NCBI GenBank assembly: GCA_003415625.1
Contig: PYIU01000006.1
Span: forward strand, 3,348,001-3,412,000
Direction: 5' to 3'
Source: Aquanectria penicillioides
Taxonomy: Eukaryota > Ascomycota > Sordariomycetes > Hypocreales > Nectriaceae
Length of the DNA: 64,000 nucleotides
Position 1 is the first letter of the stretch, and each line of letters begins with the position of its first letter. The notes under the pieces were generated by a model, which was not told where the DNA came from, ran no database searches, and saw only the letters and a program-made list of their open reading frames with translations. The translations under genes were made by a program, and so were the position numbers. Of the stretch, positions 13,030 through 25,600 are shown in pieces.

Positions 13030-13484
13030 CAGTGAGCCGCACTAGGGGTGACTTGCATTGTGCATTGCTCGCTCTGATGACTCTGCTGGATAAGATCTAG
13101 GCAGTTGAGAATCCGGTGCTTTCAACGGACATTGTAAGCGACCACCAACAATTAGCTGAGCCGGACTATTGCAGGCTTAGACCGTAGGTCTTGGAGCTTC
13201 ACCGATGGAACAGCAGCTAGATACTCCAACTTAATTCCTGCCGTGAATTTATATATGCTTGCATGTCCAGCGTCTGATTGTATGTATGGCATTGATGCCA
13301 ACTGTCATAAGGGCCCTCCATTAGACTCATTCATACTTGCCGTTCATCGGGACATGTGGGGAGTAACGTGATGCCGGCAGAGATAATCGCGACAACGCTA
13401 AGCTGTCATTCTGATAACAGTGGGACCACGCTGACTTCTAGTGCTACCGCGCTTATCTCGAGCCCTGTCGTGTTCTACGGGAAA
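13030..13484. other. Spacer between the MITE and the broken DUF3425 gene
   Basis: About 450 bp with no gene or repeat that I can support. Confidence 0.4.
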
Positions 13485-14340
13485 CTATCCCACACGACGT
13501 CCAGCGTTTAGCTTCTTCTCGCCTCGTCGTGCTCGCCATCGATTCGTCGACTGCATCAATTCGCCGCAGCCGTGGAGCAGCCACCCCCACTTGTTCACGA
13601 ATCCCGCGTTGGCCTCCCAGCTCTGTACATCCCATGGGTCGCCCTAGACGATGAGCAGCGCCTCGTCCCGTCGGCTTCCCCCGCGACGTCGAGCAGATCG
13701 TGGCACAGCTCGTCCTCGTCCAAAGCCCCGCTGATAATCGCGCCGAGGATGTTGTCCCGCAGCTGGGGCAGCGGGAGGAGATCGGTCCAGGGGTGGTGCT
13801 CGTAGGTCAGCTGTAGCGCCGTCGGTCGGAGGCTCGCTGGGCACGATGACCACTTGTCGTGGCACGAGGTGTTGAACGGTGAGATGAGCTCGTCCCGGCA
13901 CAGCCCATCAATCGAGATGCCGATCGAGTCGGCGTTGCGAGACAGACCGTTGAGAGCGTTGAGCCGGATCAGGCCCGGCAGAGACACCAGCCTGGGGGAC
14001 TTGAGGGTATATTGAAGGTAGGCCAGCTGCATAAACGCATACGTCAAGGCCCGCGCCTGCGGACACGTCGAAAATAGATATCCGTCCGGAACCTGGGGCT
14101 GACTCTCCTTGACTTGCCCAACCGGGGCATGCCTCCGTCCTGCGAATCATCAGCGTAGCTCCACGCAATGCCGGGCAACCCACTGTATGCTCTCTGGTTG
14201 AGGCGATTCTGACGTCGTCTGCGATCAACCACGGCCGTAATGCCTCGCCAGTCGTCCTCCGGGCCCCGCATCTCTACAAGCTGAGGCATCGTCGAGCCGA
14301 GGCTCACGTGGGGGCGCGGAGTCGAACGGAGTTCGGCCAT
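13485..14340 (-). pseudogene. Broken bZIP/DUF3425 regulator
   Basis: Proteins of this fungal family pair a short basic region with a C-terminal DUF3425 domain and are treated as transcription factors. The basic region RRRRQNRLNQRAYR is present, interrupted as in the intact paralogue (59392-60343) by an intron (14140-14183) inside the last Arg codon. The DUF3425 part follows with the HPWTDLLPLPQLRDNIL block and an SWEANAGFVNKWGWLLHGC block. Two lesions are seen. A one-base deficit in the C run 13678-13682 shifts the frame, and an in-frame TAG (13644-13646) replaces the expected Trp between LLIV and GDPWD. With the base added the gene would be 271 codons including the internal TAG. The TAG makes a pseudogene likely, but a base-calling error at both sites is possible. 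Confidence 0.65.
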
Positions 14341-14871
14341 GGAGTCGTGTCAAGGTTTGCATTTGCTGCTCAATCCCAATGACAAACCTCAAATACCGTA
14401 GCCCTGCCCTATATGGCACTTGCGGCTTATCAAGCAGAAGGCGGTATCCATATTTCTCGGAGCTCTAGCGTCGGCCCAACGGTTTCGTCATGGCATCTGG
14501 GAGGCGCTAATGCGAGTTGATTATGTGGGTTCGGCCGTGGTTTTTTTTTTTTTTTTTGCCTTCTCGAAAAAGAGAATATCCGACCCTGGTCGCGAGGAGC
14601 CTCATCATTCGACGCCGGACTTGGATGGCTTCAGAGCATCCGAGTGGCAGCCGATTTGTGGAGCCTTGGCATCGGTCCATCGGGACCATGTTGCGGTGGA
14701 CCTGGAATAGAGAATCATGTTGTCAGGGCCATGTGGAGTGTTATGTCCGAATTCATGCCATACCGCTAGATGGCGGGTTGTAGCAAACGCCGATGCTAAG
14801 TCGAGATATAAAAGTCGAGATTCCTCAATTGGATTGAATCATCAACAATCACATCTTTTATCCTTTTGACA
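14341..14871. other. Intergenic region upstream of the alcohol dehydrogenase
   Basis: No gene. It has a long T run near 14539-14557 and the TATA box of the dehydrogenase at 14807-14814. Confidence 0.5.
14807..14814 (+). promoter_or_regulatory. TATA box of the alcohol dehydrogenase gene
   Basis: TATAAAAG lies 58 bp before the ATG at 14872, a normal spacing for a TATA-containing fungal promoter with a short leader. Confidence 0.55.
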
Positions 14872-16057
14872 ATGACCACCGACTACATCTTTCAGGGCTG
14901 GATGGGCCTCGCCGCCGATGCTGTCGACGGCAAGATGGAATGGGGCACCTATGAGCCCAAGAAGTGGACTGAAGACGACGTCGATATCCAAATCACCCAC
15001 TGTGGTGTTTGCGGCTCAGACACTCACACTCTGCGCTCCGGCTGGGGCGCCACCCGATACCGTAAGTTGCCAGCCCTTGATGAAGAGTTTTACTAACTCG
15101 ACAGCCTGCTGCGTGGGTCACGAAATCGTCGGTAAGGCGGTCCGCGTTGGCGAAAACATCAAGCACATTAGCGTCGGTGACCGCGTCGGTGTCGGCGCCC
15201 AGTCTCGCAGCTGTCTCGAGGACGACTGCCCCGACTGCACCACCGGCCGCGAGAACTACTGCGCCCGCATGCACGTCGGCACCTATAACAGCGTGTATCC
15301 CAATGACGAGGGCAAGTCGTACGGCGGATACGCTGACTACAGCCGTGCGCCTGGCCGCTTCGTCGTAAAGATCCCCGAGGGTCTTCCCTCGGAGCACGCG
15401 GCCCCTCTGCTGTGCGGCGGCGTCACCATGTACTCTCCCCTTAAGCTCCACGGCTGCGGCCCCGGCAAGAAGGTTGGTATCATTGGTGTCGGCGGTCTGG
15501 GCCACTTTGGTGTCCTGATCGCCAAGGCCCTGGGCGCTGACAAGGTCGTTGGCATCTCCCGCAAGGCCACCAAGAAGGATGAGGTGTTGGCACTCGGTGC
15601 CGACCAGTACATTGCAACCGACGACGACGAGAACTGGGCCGCCGAGAACGCCCGCGCCCTGGATCTCATCATCTGCACCGTCTCCAGCACCAAGATGCCC
15701 ATGACCGAGTACCTGCAGCTGCTCAATGTCGGAGGATCCTTTGTCCAAGTGGGGTAAGTTCGCCATTCGGCACATCTTGGAACGAGCTGCTAACTGCCTA
15801 GTCTCCCCGACGGCGGCAACCTGCCTCCCATTAGCGTTTTCACTTTGATTAAGAGCCGCATCAACATTGGCGGCAGCATTATCGGCTCGCCGAGCGAGAT
15901 GAGCGAGATGCTGCAGCTGGCGGTTGACAAGAAGATCCAGCCGTGGGTTGAGCTGCGGCCGATGGAGGACGCCAACCAGGCTGTGTTGGACCTCGAGGCC
16001 GGCAAGCCCCGATACCGATACGTGTTGGTCAATGGCAAGCACCTGGAGGAGCAATAA
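14872..16057 (+). CDS. Zinc-dependent NADP alcohol dehydrogenase (CAD/ADH6 type)
   Basis: A medium-chain dehydrogenase that interconverts aldehydes and alcohols, probably in the cytosol. The catalytic-zinc ligands lie in CGVCGSD and in GHE of the CCVGHEIVG block. The structural-zinc cysteines are in CLEDDCPDC and, seven residues further on, Cys of ENYC. The Rossmann GVGGLGHFGV motif is followed by SRKATKKDE, where Ser-Arg after the second strand suggests NADP rather than NAD. This pattern is that of the cinnamyl-alcohol-dehydrogenase-like ADH6/ADH7 group. Introns are at 15062-15104 and 15754-15801, and both splice in phase. The frame is intact throughout and the product is about 365 residues, the usual length. 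The start ATG follows a good TATA box. Confidence 0.9.
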
Positions 16058-16454
16058 ATGTAAAATAGATCGGTACTGCATATGATAGATAATGAAGAGA
16101 TGACAGTCAAGGGTGTTGCAATTGATCTCGAGTGTTGAATGCTTTGTCAGCAGCGCAGGTGCCTGAGCAATCCGGCAGGCCTCCATCCTACAGATAGATC
16201 ACCACAAGTTTATGATCTGCACGACCAACAACCTATTCCAAACAACCAATAGTAACACGATCAACATCGGTATTTAGGTGCTGACACACATCGAGCCATG
16301 TTCCGTAGTGGGGCGCACTAATCCTTCTCGTCCCCACCAAGTTCGCAAACGAACAAGATAAGATCACTTCTGCCGATACACAGCGTGGCTTGTTCAGCTT
16401 GTGTTTGCACGATGTCAACAAGTTTCAGACGGCTTTTATCCAAAATGATACCAC
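16058..16454. other. Convergent 3' intergenic region
   Basis: About 400 bp between the ends of the dehydrogenase and the NLR gene. No gene seen. Confidence 0.5.
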
Positions 16455-19400
16455 TCAATTATCATTAACCTCCCTAGGCTGTAGTAATTCGATCATCGCT
16501 TTATCTTTGTTATCGACAGCAATATCCAACGGCGTTCGCCCCATTTCGTCTGTTGCCTCAAGATCAACCCCGTTGACCTGGAGAAGCATCTTGGCTGTAT
16601 TAAGATAGCTGTTTGCGGCTGCTATCAATAGCGCTGTCTGGCCTTGGTCATCTTTGGAGTTGACATCTGCCCTCCCCGTTCTCAGTAGTACCTCTACAAT
16701 GTCCTCTCGACCAGAGGCCACTGCTCTAATTAACGCTGTAACACCGGATTTATCTTTCGAGTTAATATCGACTCGCTCCGCTCTCAAGAGGAGTTCTACC
16801 ACGGTCTCGTGACCTCTCTCAACTGCTCTAGCCAACGCTGCCACGCCGTGGACATCTTTAGCATTAACATCAACACTCCCAGTCGTTAGAAGCATCTCGA
16901 CGACATAGCCGTAGCCTTGGTAAGATGCTAGGATCAAGGGTGTGCGGCCAAGGCTATTTTTTGGGTCCAATTCGATCTCTTCTGTTGTCAGGAGCAGACT
17001 AACTACAGCGATATGACCATGGTCAATCGCTTGTAGCAACGGTGTTGAATTATTCTCGTCTCTCGGGTTGATTTCAACGCCCTTTGCCTTGAGAAGAAGC
17101 TCCACCGCTTTAATATGACCTTTAGAAGCGGCGATAGTCAATGCTGAACTCCCCCGGCTATCCTGTAAATTCACTTTTATCCCCTTCGACTCGAGGAGCG
17201 AAGCAACGATATTATTGTGCCCGTTCTCTGCCGCCAAATACAAAGACGACTGACCCATACTATTTGCTGCATTGACATCAACTCCCTCAACTGTTAAGAG
17301 CAAGTCAACGACATCGCCATGGCCATTAGAAGAGGCCACTATTAAAGCTGTTGATTCGTCACACCTTGCATTGACATTACCTCTCTTCGTGTCTAAGAGA
17401 AGCTTCATCATAGAAACTCGACCCTTTGAAGCAGCAAGGAACAGCGGGCCAGGTTCAAAATCGGTCCTTGAGTTCATTTCAGTTCGCTCGTCGCTCGTCA
17501 GGAGCTTAGCCACGGCAAGGTTATTGCCCTTAATAGCAACCAGGAGTGGAGTATCGCCGCGCTGGTCTATTTTGTTGATTCCAACTTGCTTATACCTCAG
17601 TAAAAGCTCGACAATGGCAAGGCGGTCATCTTTAATTGCAACCAACAACGGAGTATCAGCCCACTTGTCTCTCTTGTTGATTTCAACTCCGTTATGCTGC
17701 AGCAGAAGATCTACCATGGCCGCGTTGTCGCTCTTAATAGCAAGCAATAATGGAGTATCAAGCTGCTCGTCCTCTGCATTGATTTCAACTCGACTGTCTC
17801 GTAGCAGAAGCTTGACCATGGCAAAGTTAGCACTCTTAATGGCAACCAAGAGTGGGGTATCGCCTAAATCGTCCCTCGTGTTAATGTCAACTCGCCCGTC
17901 CCTTAGAAGAAGCTGGACCACGGACACATGGCCACCCCTGATAGCAACCAGTAATGGGGTATCGCCCCAGACATCACCTGTGTTGACTTCAACTCGCCCA
18001 TCCCTGAGGAGAAGCTCCACCACGGAGGCGTGACCACCCCTAATAGCAGCCAATAGCGGAGTTTCGCCCGAAATGTCTCTCATGTTAACTTTAACCCCCT
18101 TGGCGTTTATGAGCAAATGAACCGCAGAAGAGTGGCCTTCGGCGGCAGCTAGCAAGAGAGGTGTCAAGCCATCTTCGCCGTGCACATCGAGATTTTCATT
18201 ATCGTTGCACAGCATGTTTAGCCAGGCCTGCAGCCCGAAGTAAGCAGCGAGGTGCTGTTTTGTCCAGCTGACCCCCCCATTTCGATTTTCCCATCCCCGA
18301 AGTGCTTGAAGAGAGGAAAACAAAAGGAAGTCATCATTGACAAAGTCTCTGAAAACTTCTAGAGGAGCGCCACAGATGCGAGCGTGATGGCCCCAGTGCG
18401 ATGCTGCATAATGAAAAAGTTTGTTGGCGTTTAGACGGTGGTTAAATTCCTCCCATGAATGGCATGGTCCGTTCTGAAATATATCAAACGAGAGATAGGC
18501 GATGCAAGTCTTGGTGATGTATAATTCTGCTTCGGATAGCCATGTATGTCGCGGGCTTTCGAAGTACTCTTGTATTGTTTGGTGCGCAAATCGGATAACC
18601 CGCATCTGCTCATCAACAGTTATTAGGCCACCACAAACGGAAATGACAAGCTCTGGCAGTGGCATATTATCCTTGTCGAGATATGGAAGGCCGTCTTCCA
18701 CCGCTAGAGCTTCCTGTATTTGAGCGAGTGAGAGTTCTCTCCAGGAGTGAGTTATCCAAGACAAAACTCTCTTGGCTAGTTCTCTGTAGTCGTTACCGTT
18801 CCCAGCGATTCGTTCTATGGTATCGTTATAGGCGTAGTCGTAAGCGTCGGACCCGGCAGCCAGCTTCTGTACAGCGAGTTCCAGTTTCTTCTTGGATACC
18901 TTTTGGCTCAAGATCTCGAGATAAAGGCGCGCTACCAGGAACCTAAACGATTAGCATGCGTCAGTTATAAAATAGAACCTGCGTACATTCCGTCGGCCGC
19001 GCGAAGAATTGCTTCGGTGACCTCATTTTGCAGAGCGGCGTGGGGCTCTTGGAAGACTGGGAGGCCGGACACGCCGTCACCGAGGTAACATCGGAGGTCA
19101 TCATCTGTGGCGCGAATTTCAAGGGACACGCAATCTCTAAAGCTCCCGGAAATCTGTAATAGTGGCCTCGATGTCACGAACAAGCTGATACTGGCTTTGT
19201 CTTGGTTGCGAAATATTTCGTCGAGAAGCTTTCGACCATAGTCCACGGGGCATTCATCCAAGGCATCCAATACGATAAAAACCCTTTCAAACTCTTCCAT
19301 GACGGAAAAGAGAACAGGGAGGAGTTCGGTTAGGAAAGGCCTTGTCTGATATCTCTTGTGTTGACGATGTAGTTCCTTTACGCTGGTAGGTAATTCATCC

Positions 19401-20855
19401 AAATGAGTAGCAAGCTGCTTGATTAGGCTGGCCACGAGGTTTTCCATGGTCTGCTCGCCTTGCTGCTTAAAAACGCAGAAAATGAAAGCGACTCCAATGG
19501 TTGGATCGTTGCCGAAGTGCTTGGCGAGATGTTCGATGACGATGGAAGCGAGAGTCGTCTTTCCAGCTCCAGGCATCCCGGGGCAGAATAACGAGAGATT
19601 CTTCGTGTTTAACCAAGTTCTGAACTCTTCAGAATTGACCAGCCATTGTCCGGTTCCCACTTTCCTTCGTTTAAGATGCTCGCTGAGCTGGAGACCGTAA
19701 TCAGCTTGCGATAGCCAATTCAGAATATCGCTCTCGTCGTGTGCCTTGGATCGGCTGCTCAAATCTTGCACATGGCCGAGTACTACATTTTACATTAGTC
19801 CATTGCTATGCAGGTCTGGCTACGGCGGATTCAATGGCCTCACGATTATCCGCAAACTGCCTCAAGGGTTGTTCATTGTCAACCTCGGATGATTGAACAA
19901 AGCCGAGAAGTTCCTTTGCGACAGCAGCAGCTACGGCAGCAGCATGTCTGTGCCAAGCGTCGTTTTTATGAGAGTCTGCGTAGTCGCATATTCCGCGGAT
20001 CACAAGGCACGGAAAGTCTCCCATCAGCCCTGCAGCCTCCATCTCGATACATAGGACCTTTTTCTCGTAGTCCGAGTCGATCTGGTCACGACGGATTGGG
20101 TCCTTGATGACCTGGTTTCCAGACGCGACTAGGCCATAGTGCAAGCGCATTTTCCTGCGAGCTTTCCTCTTTGAAAGCATTGCTCGGTCACAATACTTGC
20201 AGTTTTCTTCTTCCGAGTCTTCTGTTTGATCATCTCCCTCGCTCGGATCGCCTGCGGCTACGTGGCCATAGTTGGATTGAAACAACAAGTCTTCTAGCTG
20301 TGCCGACCTCTGGAACTTTTTCATTTGGGGATGGGTGTCTCTTAATCGATCCAAGTATGACTGTGCTTTTGACCCATGAATCTCGTGTGACGCTTCCATT
20401 TTTGCCAAGGCTGTCAAGATCGACGTTGGCGGCGCGTTCAAGGAACCAGTGTGTTCAAGCTCACCACCAACCCTCGCTTTGCCCATGTCCCATTGTACGA
20501 CCCCGGGGAACCTGCCCGTGGGGCTGCTGATTACAACGTCGCCAAGCCTGACTTTGTGAGGTATTCCGCCGCCGATTCCCACCAGGAGAACCAGCTTGAC
20601 ATGTGGAAAGGCAGAGAGCATTCCCCGAGTGACAACAGCCGCCGAGTTTGTCCCATATTTGCCCTTGGGCAAGAAGGCAATGACGACATTGTGATCGCCT
20701 ATGGAGCCAAGAGTGTAGGCATTGCCATCTCCGCTGGGCTTTTCCAAGGCTGGGTGCTCTTCGTCCAACATCACCGTCGCTGCCGCACCTTCTATTGGCA
20801 AGGCGGAAACCCATCCCACTGCATAATCGTTGTGGGATCTTGTCTCCGCGCCCAT
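16455..20855 (-). CDS. NLR: PNP_UDP phosphorylase - NACHT - 17 ankyrin repeats
   Basis: A fungal NOD-like receptor. Such proteins are associated with non-self recognition and regulated cell death, and a few are characterised. Residues about 10-320 form a nucleoside-phosphorylase-like domain (VGWVSALPIE start, a GIGGGIP block, and CIEMEAAGLMGDFPCLVIRG near the end). The NACHT P-loop GMPGAGKTT is at about 406-414 and Walker B (VFIVLDALDECP) at about 505-516. A winged-helix-like region precedes 17 consecutive 34-residue ankyrin repeats that run to the C-terminus. Introns are at 19783-19843 (GTGAGG donor) and 18943-18986 (GTACGC donor), and both splice in phase. The product is about 1431 residues with no frame damage. 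Repeats 3-7 are nearly identical (DTPLLVAI core), which suggests recent internal duplication. The start is the ATG at 20855. Confidence 0.9.
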
Positions 20856-21690
20856 TTTCGAAAGGCTGGCCAACGGCGGTGTGAGGGCATGAGCGGGAAA
20901 CAGACCTGGAACTTGGCAGCTGAGAGATTTAAGCTGAAAGGAAAAAGGAATTGAGAGCCCGATGTTGGCTCAGCCTGATTTGATTAGCCGCCTCCTACGA
21001 AACCAGGCATCTGCAGCTTGTGGCCAATGATTTGCGGCAGTAGAGCTGACATAATCATGTATTTCTCGTTATCTTCGTCATGCTGAGCGCAACCTTGAGG
21101 AATGCCTAGGAAGATAGTCGGAATAGGCTCGCGGCTTGATTTCGCTCGCAAGCGAACAGGTCTAGGCGTGAGATTGGTTGATTTGGGCCTCACTTTCGAT
21201 TGGTAGACCCGAGGGACTGGATGTAACCAAAATGTGTGGCCCTGTGCGACGAGATGAATACTTGACTTTGGTTGGGGACAAACTGCCAAGACTTCAGCCA
21301 TCTCGATTTCAGTCAAAACTCAAGATCGTTGATGTATTTTGAGGGTTAGTTTTCTATGCGTAACCATTGACTGACTGCCTGCACGTCCATGGAATCTCCC
21401 GTTCCTGCATGCTGCTCTTTCAATGGATTCTCAATGCTGCAACTCATCTGCAGGACTTCCTAGCCCGCATGCACGCTGACTCACAGCAGTATAACCTAAT
21501 CGACTAATATGAACCGCAATGAACATTATTTACTATTTATGGCTTCCGTAAGTATTAGGCTCTACCAGCAAGTTATTTATTTAGTCTTAGCCTCGCTTCC
21601 AGCTCTGCATTGGAGCGGGCCGGATCGAGCCGTTGCTCACTAATCGTCTCAACCCCGCCTCAGCGCAGCGGAACTCAACTCGACACCAAC
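20856..21690. promoter_or_regulatory. Divergent intergenic region between the NLR and ATL genes
   Basis: About 830 bp. A 105-codon frame on the minus strand (20984-21301) is open but has no recognisable domain and weak support. Both promoters should lie here. No clear TATA box. Confidence 0.4.
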
Positions 21691-22157
21691 ATGCCCCGAT
21701 CCGAAGAAGCCGCCGCCTTCTTCCACGCAGTCTACGAGGCTGTGCAGGAGATCCCAGAGGGCAAAGTGACGACCTACGGCCACATCGCCGCCCTGGTCGG
21801 GACTCGTAGGCCTCCCTTTCCTGGTGACTGAAACCGCTAACTCTTTAGCGCAACGCCCCCGCCAGGTTGGCGTCTGTCTCAAACACCTCCCCGCCGATGC
21901 CACGCAGCGCTTCAACCATGACAATGTGCCCTGGCAGCGAGTCATCAACGCCAAGGGCATGATCTCGCCGAGGTAGGCCTGAATTCCACTCCGCGTAGCA
22001 TGGGCTGACGACCAGGTCTCAACCCGAGGGCTCGCGATCGCAGGCTGCAGCTCTCGAAGCAGAGGGCGTCACCGTCACGACAAATGCCCTGGGCGAGCTC
22101 TTTGTCGACTTTGCAGAGTACGGCTGGTTTCCTGACGAGCTCCCGTCAGAGGCATGA
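21691..22157 (+). CDS. Alkyltransferase-like protein (ATL, MGMT family)
   Basis: ATL proteins bind O6-alkylguanine and hand the lesion to nucleotide excision repair, without removing the alkyl group. The fold is that of the C-terminal domain of O6-methylguanine-DNA methyltransferase: IPEGKVTTYGHIA at the start, the RPRQVGVCLKHL recognition-helix region, and PWQRVINAKG. In active methyltransferases the last motif is PCHRV with the acceptor Cys. Here Trp takes the place of Cys, the hallmark of ATL. Introns at 21806-21848 and 21973-22015 (43 bp each) both splice in phase. The product is about 126 residues, normal for the family. Confidence 0.9.
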
Positions 22158-22659
22158 TATCACCACGGCAAAAGTAAAAAGTAATGTAACTAGTATTTAC
22201 CACTATCATCCAGGACGAAGTCCCTATATGTAACAGAATTGCCCTTCAGGCATCATAAAATCATCGTATCTTCCGCTCATTCTTCAGAAATTAGCCACCC
22301 GAGTCTCCTGGAAGGCGCAGAAACGAATAGAAATGACAAGACTTGAAGTGAAGAAGACAAGTGCAAAACTCAAGAAAAGAAGGTTAAAATAGAATAAATC
22401 GCATCGTGCATCGAGCTGCTGGTGTAGTGGTATTCTCAAGCAGAAACCCTTCCAAACTCCTGGCCAGTGCAAAAAGGAACCTCGCCATCTTGGTAGGGAT
22501 AAAAAGACGTCTGGTTCTTTTGGAAACAACGGTAGACAGACTTGATAAACGCAGGGGGGAATAGGACCAAAAGCAATAAAAACAAACACGACATGATGAC
22601 ATGAAAGCATTCAACGCGCCTTGTCTCGCGGTTGATTTTTACTCCGAGGCATCAAGCCC
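22158..22659. other. Convergent 3' intergenic region
   Basis: About 500 bp of AT-rich sequence between the ATL gene and the kinesin gene. Small open frames here have no family motif. Confidence 0.5.
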
Positions 22660-25600
22660 TTAGAAGCAGTTCAGGCTGCCCTTCTTCTTCTTGCCCTTGT
22701 TGATGGCGTTCATGCGCTCCTCGAGTTGACGGCGAGCGGCCTCGGCGGCCTGGCGCTTCTTGCGCTCTTCCTCAACGGCCTGGAGGCTCCATCGGTTGTC
22801 CTGGGCCGGCTCAGGGGGTCGGTCCTTGAGCTCCTTGTTTTCCACCTCGAGATCCTGCGCGCGCTTCTTCCATGCGTCACAGTCGGACTTGACCTTGTTG
22901 GATTGCTTCTCCAGGTCGGTCAGGGCCTCCTCGAGCGTCTGCGTCAGTTGTCGCTCGGCGTACAGGTGCTTCTCGATAGTGCGGATGCGGGCTTCCTGGT
23001 CCTCGGTGATTTGCGAGATGTTCAGGTTGTCTTGCTTGCTAGGCGGGCGACCCGACGTAGGCGAGTTGGGCACGCCGTTGTTGACGGGGGAGTTAGGCAG
23101 GGGTGGCAGAGGGATAGCTGGCGGGGGAGACGGCAGCGAGGTGTGGGACGCGCTCTTACGGATCGTCGAGTTGGAGTTGGATCGCTGCACGCCTGTGGAC
23201 AAGGCGTCGTCGAGTTTGGTCTGTGAGTGTTAGCAAGAAATATCTTGGATGCGCGTCAAAGATCTTACCTGGAGTGCGGCGTGCTCGTCGCGGAGGCCGT
23301 TGATTTCTGCCTCGAGTTGGGCGCGAACCAGGTTGGCCTCGTCGAGCTGCGCGTTGCGCTCCGTCTGCAGGGTGCTCAGGCGGTTGTTGGTCATCTGGGC
23401 CTCGTCAAAGTTGTTCTGGAGCTGCTCCTCGAGCTCCTCGACGAGCCGACTGTTCTTCTTGCTGCGGGTGTCGAGATCCGCCATCTTGTTCTTGACGGCA
23501 GAGAGCTGCTTGTCCAGAGGGGCCGCGGCCGAGTCGGCGCTGTCGGCGAGCAGCTCGGCCAGCGTGGCCTTGGTGGCCTCGAGGTCGCGCATCACGGTCT
23601 CGTTGATGGTGGAGAGCTCCGTGACGTGCGACTCCATCTCGGCGCGCAGGGCCTGCTCCGCCGTTAGGGCCTTTTGGTCGGCGACTAGCCGGTCGATGCG
23701 CTCCGTTAGGTTCTCGACGCTCACGTCCAGGCCTAGTGCGAAGGCGACCTGGGTGGCGACCTTGGTCAGGTCGTCCCTGGCCTCTGCCAGCTCGGTTTCT
23801 AGGCGGTGGACGCCCTCGGCGTGTTCGGACAGCAGCACCTCAACCTGCTCCTCGTAGCCCTTTTGTTCGTGCGTCTTGAGGTCGGCCAGCTCTTTGGCGT
23901 GGGTGGCCTTGAGCTGCTGGAGGCTCTCCTGGTGGGTCTTGGTGACCAGCTCGTGGGCGGCCATCTGCTCCTCCAGCTTGGCGACGAGCTCCTGGTGGCG
24001 GGTGTCGTCCTGGGCGGTGCTTCGGGTCAGCTCCTCGAGCTTGACGGTGTGCGTGCTGTCAAGTTCCTCCAGCTCCGTGGTGTGTCTCTTGGCGAGCTCC
24101 TCAATCTCGCTACGGGCCGTGGTGTGGGCCTTTTCAAGCTCGGCCACCTTGGTGGCGTTGCTGTTGATGATGGCCTTGTACTCGTCAATCTCGCTGCGCA
24201 AAAAGGCAATGAGATCCTCCTGCTTTCGCTGGGCCTCGCGTGTGGCGTCAGCGGCCGCGGAGTCGGAGTCGGACGGCGACTCGGCCAGCTTGGCGTTGGC
24301 TGAGGCGAGCTGTGCCTCGAGGTCTTGGATGGTGACGCGGAGCTGGGACTCGGTGGAGGCCAGCGACTCGAGGGCAGACTTGTGCTTGTCCTCCCAGGTG
24401 GCAAGCTCCTTGTGAAGCTCCTCGACCTTTTCCTCGTGCGCACGGGTCGACACCTCGGAGGCGCCAGCCTGTCCGGCCTTGGCCGAGTCGACGGTCTGCT
24501 TGAGGGACTGCAGCTGGGCCGTCAGCTCCTGCTCGCGGGTGGCATGGGCTTCTCTCGATTCCGCAATCTGCCGCTCGCTCTGCTCGAGCTGGTCTCGCAG
24601 CGTGGCAACCATGGACATGTCCATGGGCATGGCCTTGAGAGAGGATCGCTCGCGGGTCAGTCCCGAGATGATGGTCATCTTAGTCTCCATCTCCTTCTTG
24701 GCAGCCGTGACGTCGGCTTCGAGTTCCTGGATGCGCTCGCTGCGCGTGTGCAGCTCGTGCATGGCGGCGTTTAGGTTGAGCTTGAAGTTTTGCATGACCT
24801 CGGGGTTGTTCTCAAAGTTCTCGGCTGCAATGTTTCGCAGCGAGGCAAAGGATCTGTGGGCGCGGTCGATGATCATGTGGTTCTGGCTGGACTTGCGGCG
24901 GATGACGGGGGTGCTGGTGCGTGGAGAGGTGGCTTCGACGGCTCGGGCCTTGGACAGGTCTGTCTTGAGCTCCTCGACAATGTCCAGCGTCTCGCTGTGC
25001 TGCGATTCGAGCTGGGCGTACTTGGCGGCGAGCTCCTTCTCGGCAGCCTCGCGTTCCAGGGCCAGGGCCTTGAGGCGCTCCAGCTCGGCGGCGAGCTGCT
25101 CGGCCACCTTGCGCTCGTGCTCCTCTCGCTCGATTCTCAGCTGTTCGGCGTCGGGCTTTTCCTCAGCGTGTTCATCGGGCTGGGTCTCGGTCAGGTCCTC
25201 GGTCGAAGCCGCAGGCTTGGCGGTGGCAGTCTCGTCCTCACTGGACAGGGACAGGGTGGCGGGCGAGTACATGGCCGACGACAGCTCCGAGGAGAGCGAT
25301 CGCGAAAACGAGGATCGGGGGCCGTCCTTGAGGTCGCTTGACCGTTCGTCGGATAGGAAAGACTCGGGGCGAGTCTCGGTCGGAGAGGTGACGGACAGGA
25401 TCGAGTCGCGGGGGCGGCCGGGATGGCGGGCCTCGTCGATGGTGTCCTGAAGATCGGAAAGGCTGCGCATGGCCTCTTCGTACTTGGCCTGGAGAGAGTC
25501 GAAGTCGTTGAGCGTGGCCTCGTGCTCGACCCGGAGGTCAAAGAGCTCCTGGGTAACGTTCTCGAGCTTGTCAGCTACGAACTTGGACTGGGCCGGGCTC

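Noticed and set aside
14866..14871. TTG at 14866 as start of the alcohol dehydrogenase
   Set aside because: The ATG two codons later (14872) fits the family start and the TATA spacing. Non-ATG initiation has no support.
20984..21301. 105-codon open frame on the minus strand between the NLR and ATL genes
   Set aside because: No domain, no signal sequence and no clear promoter. The length is within chance for this GC content. Noted only as part of the intergenic region.
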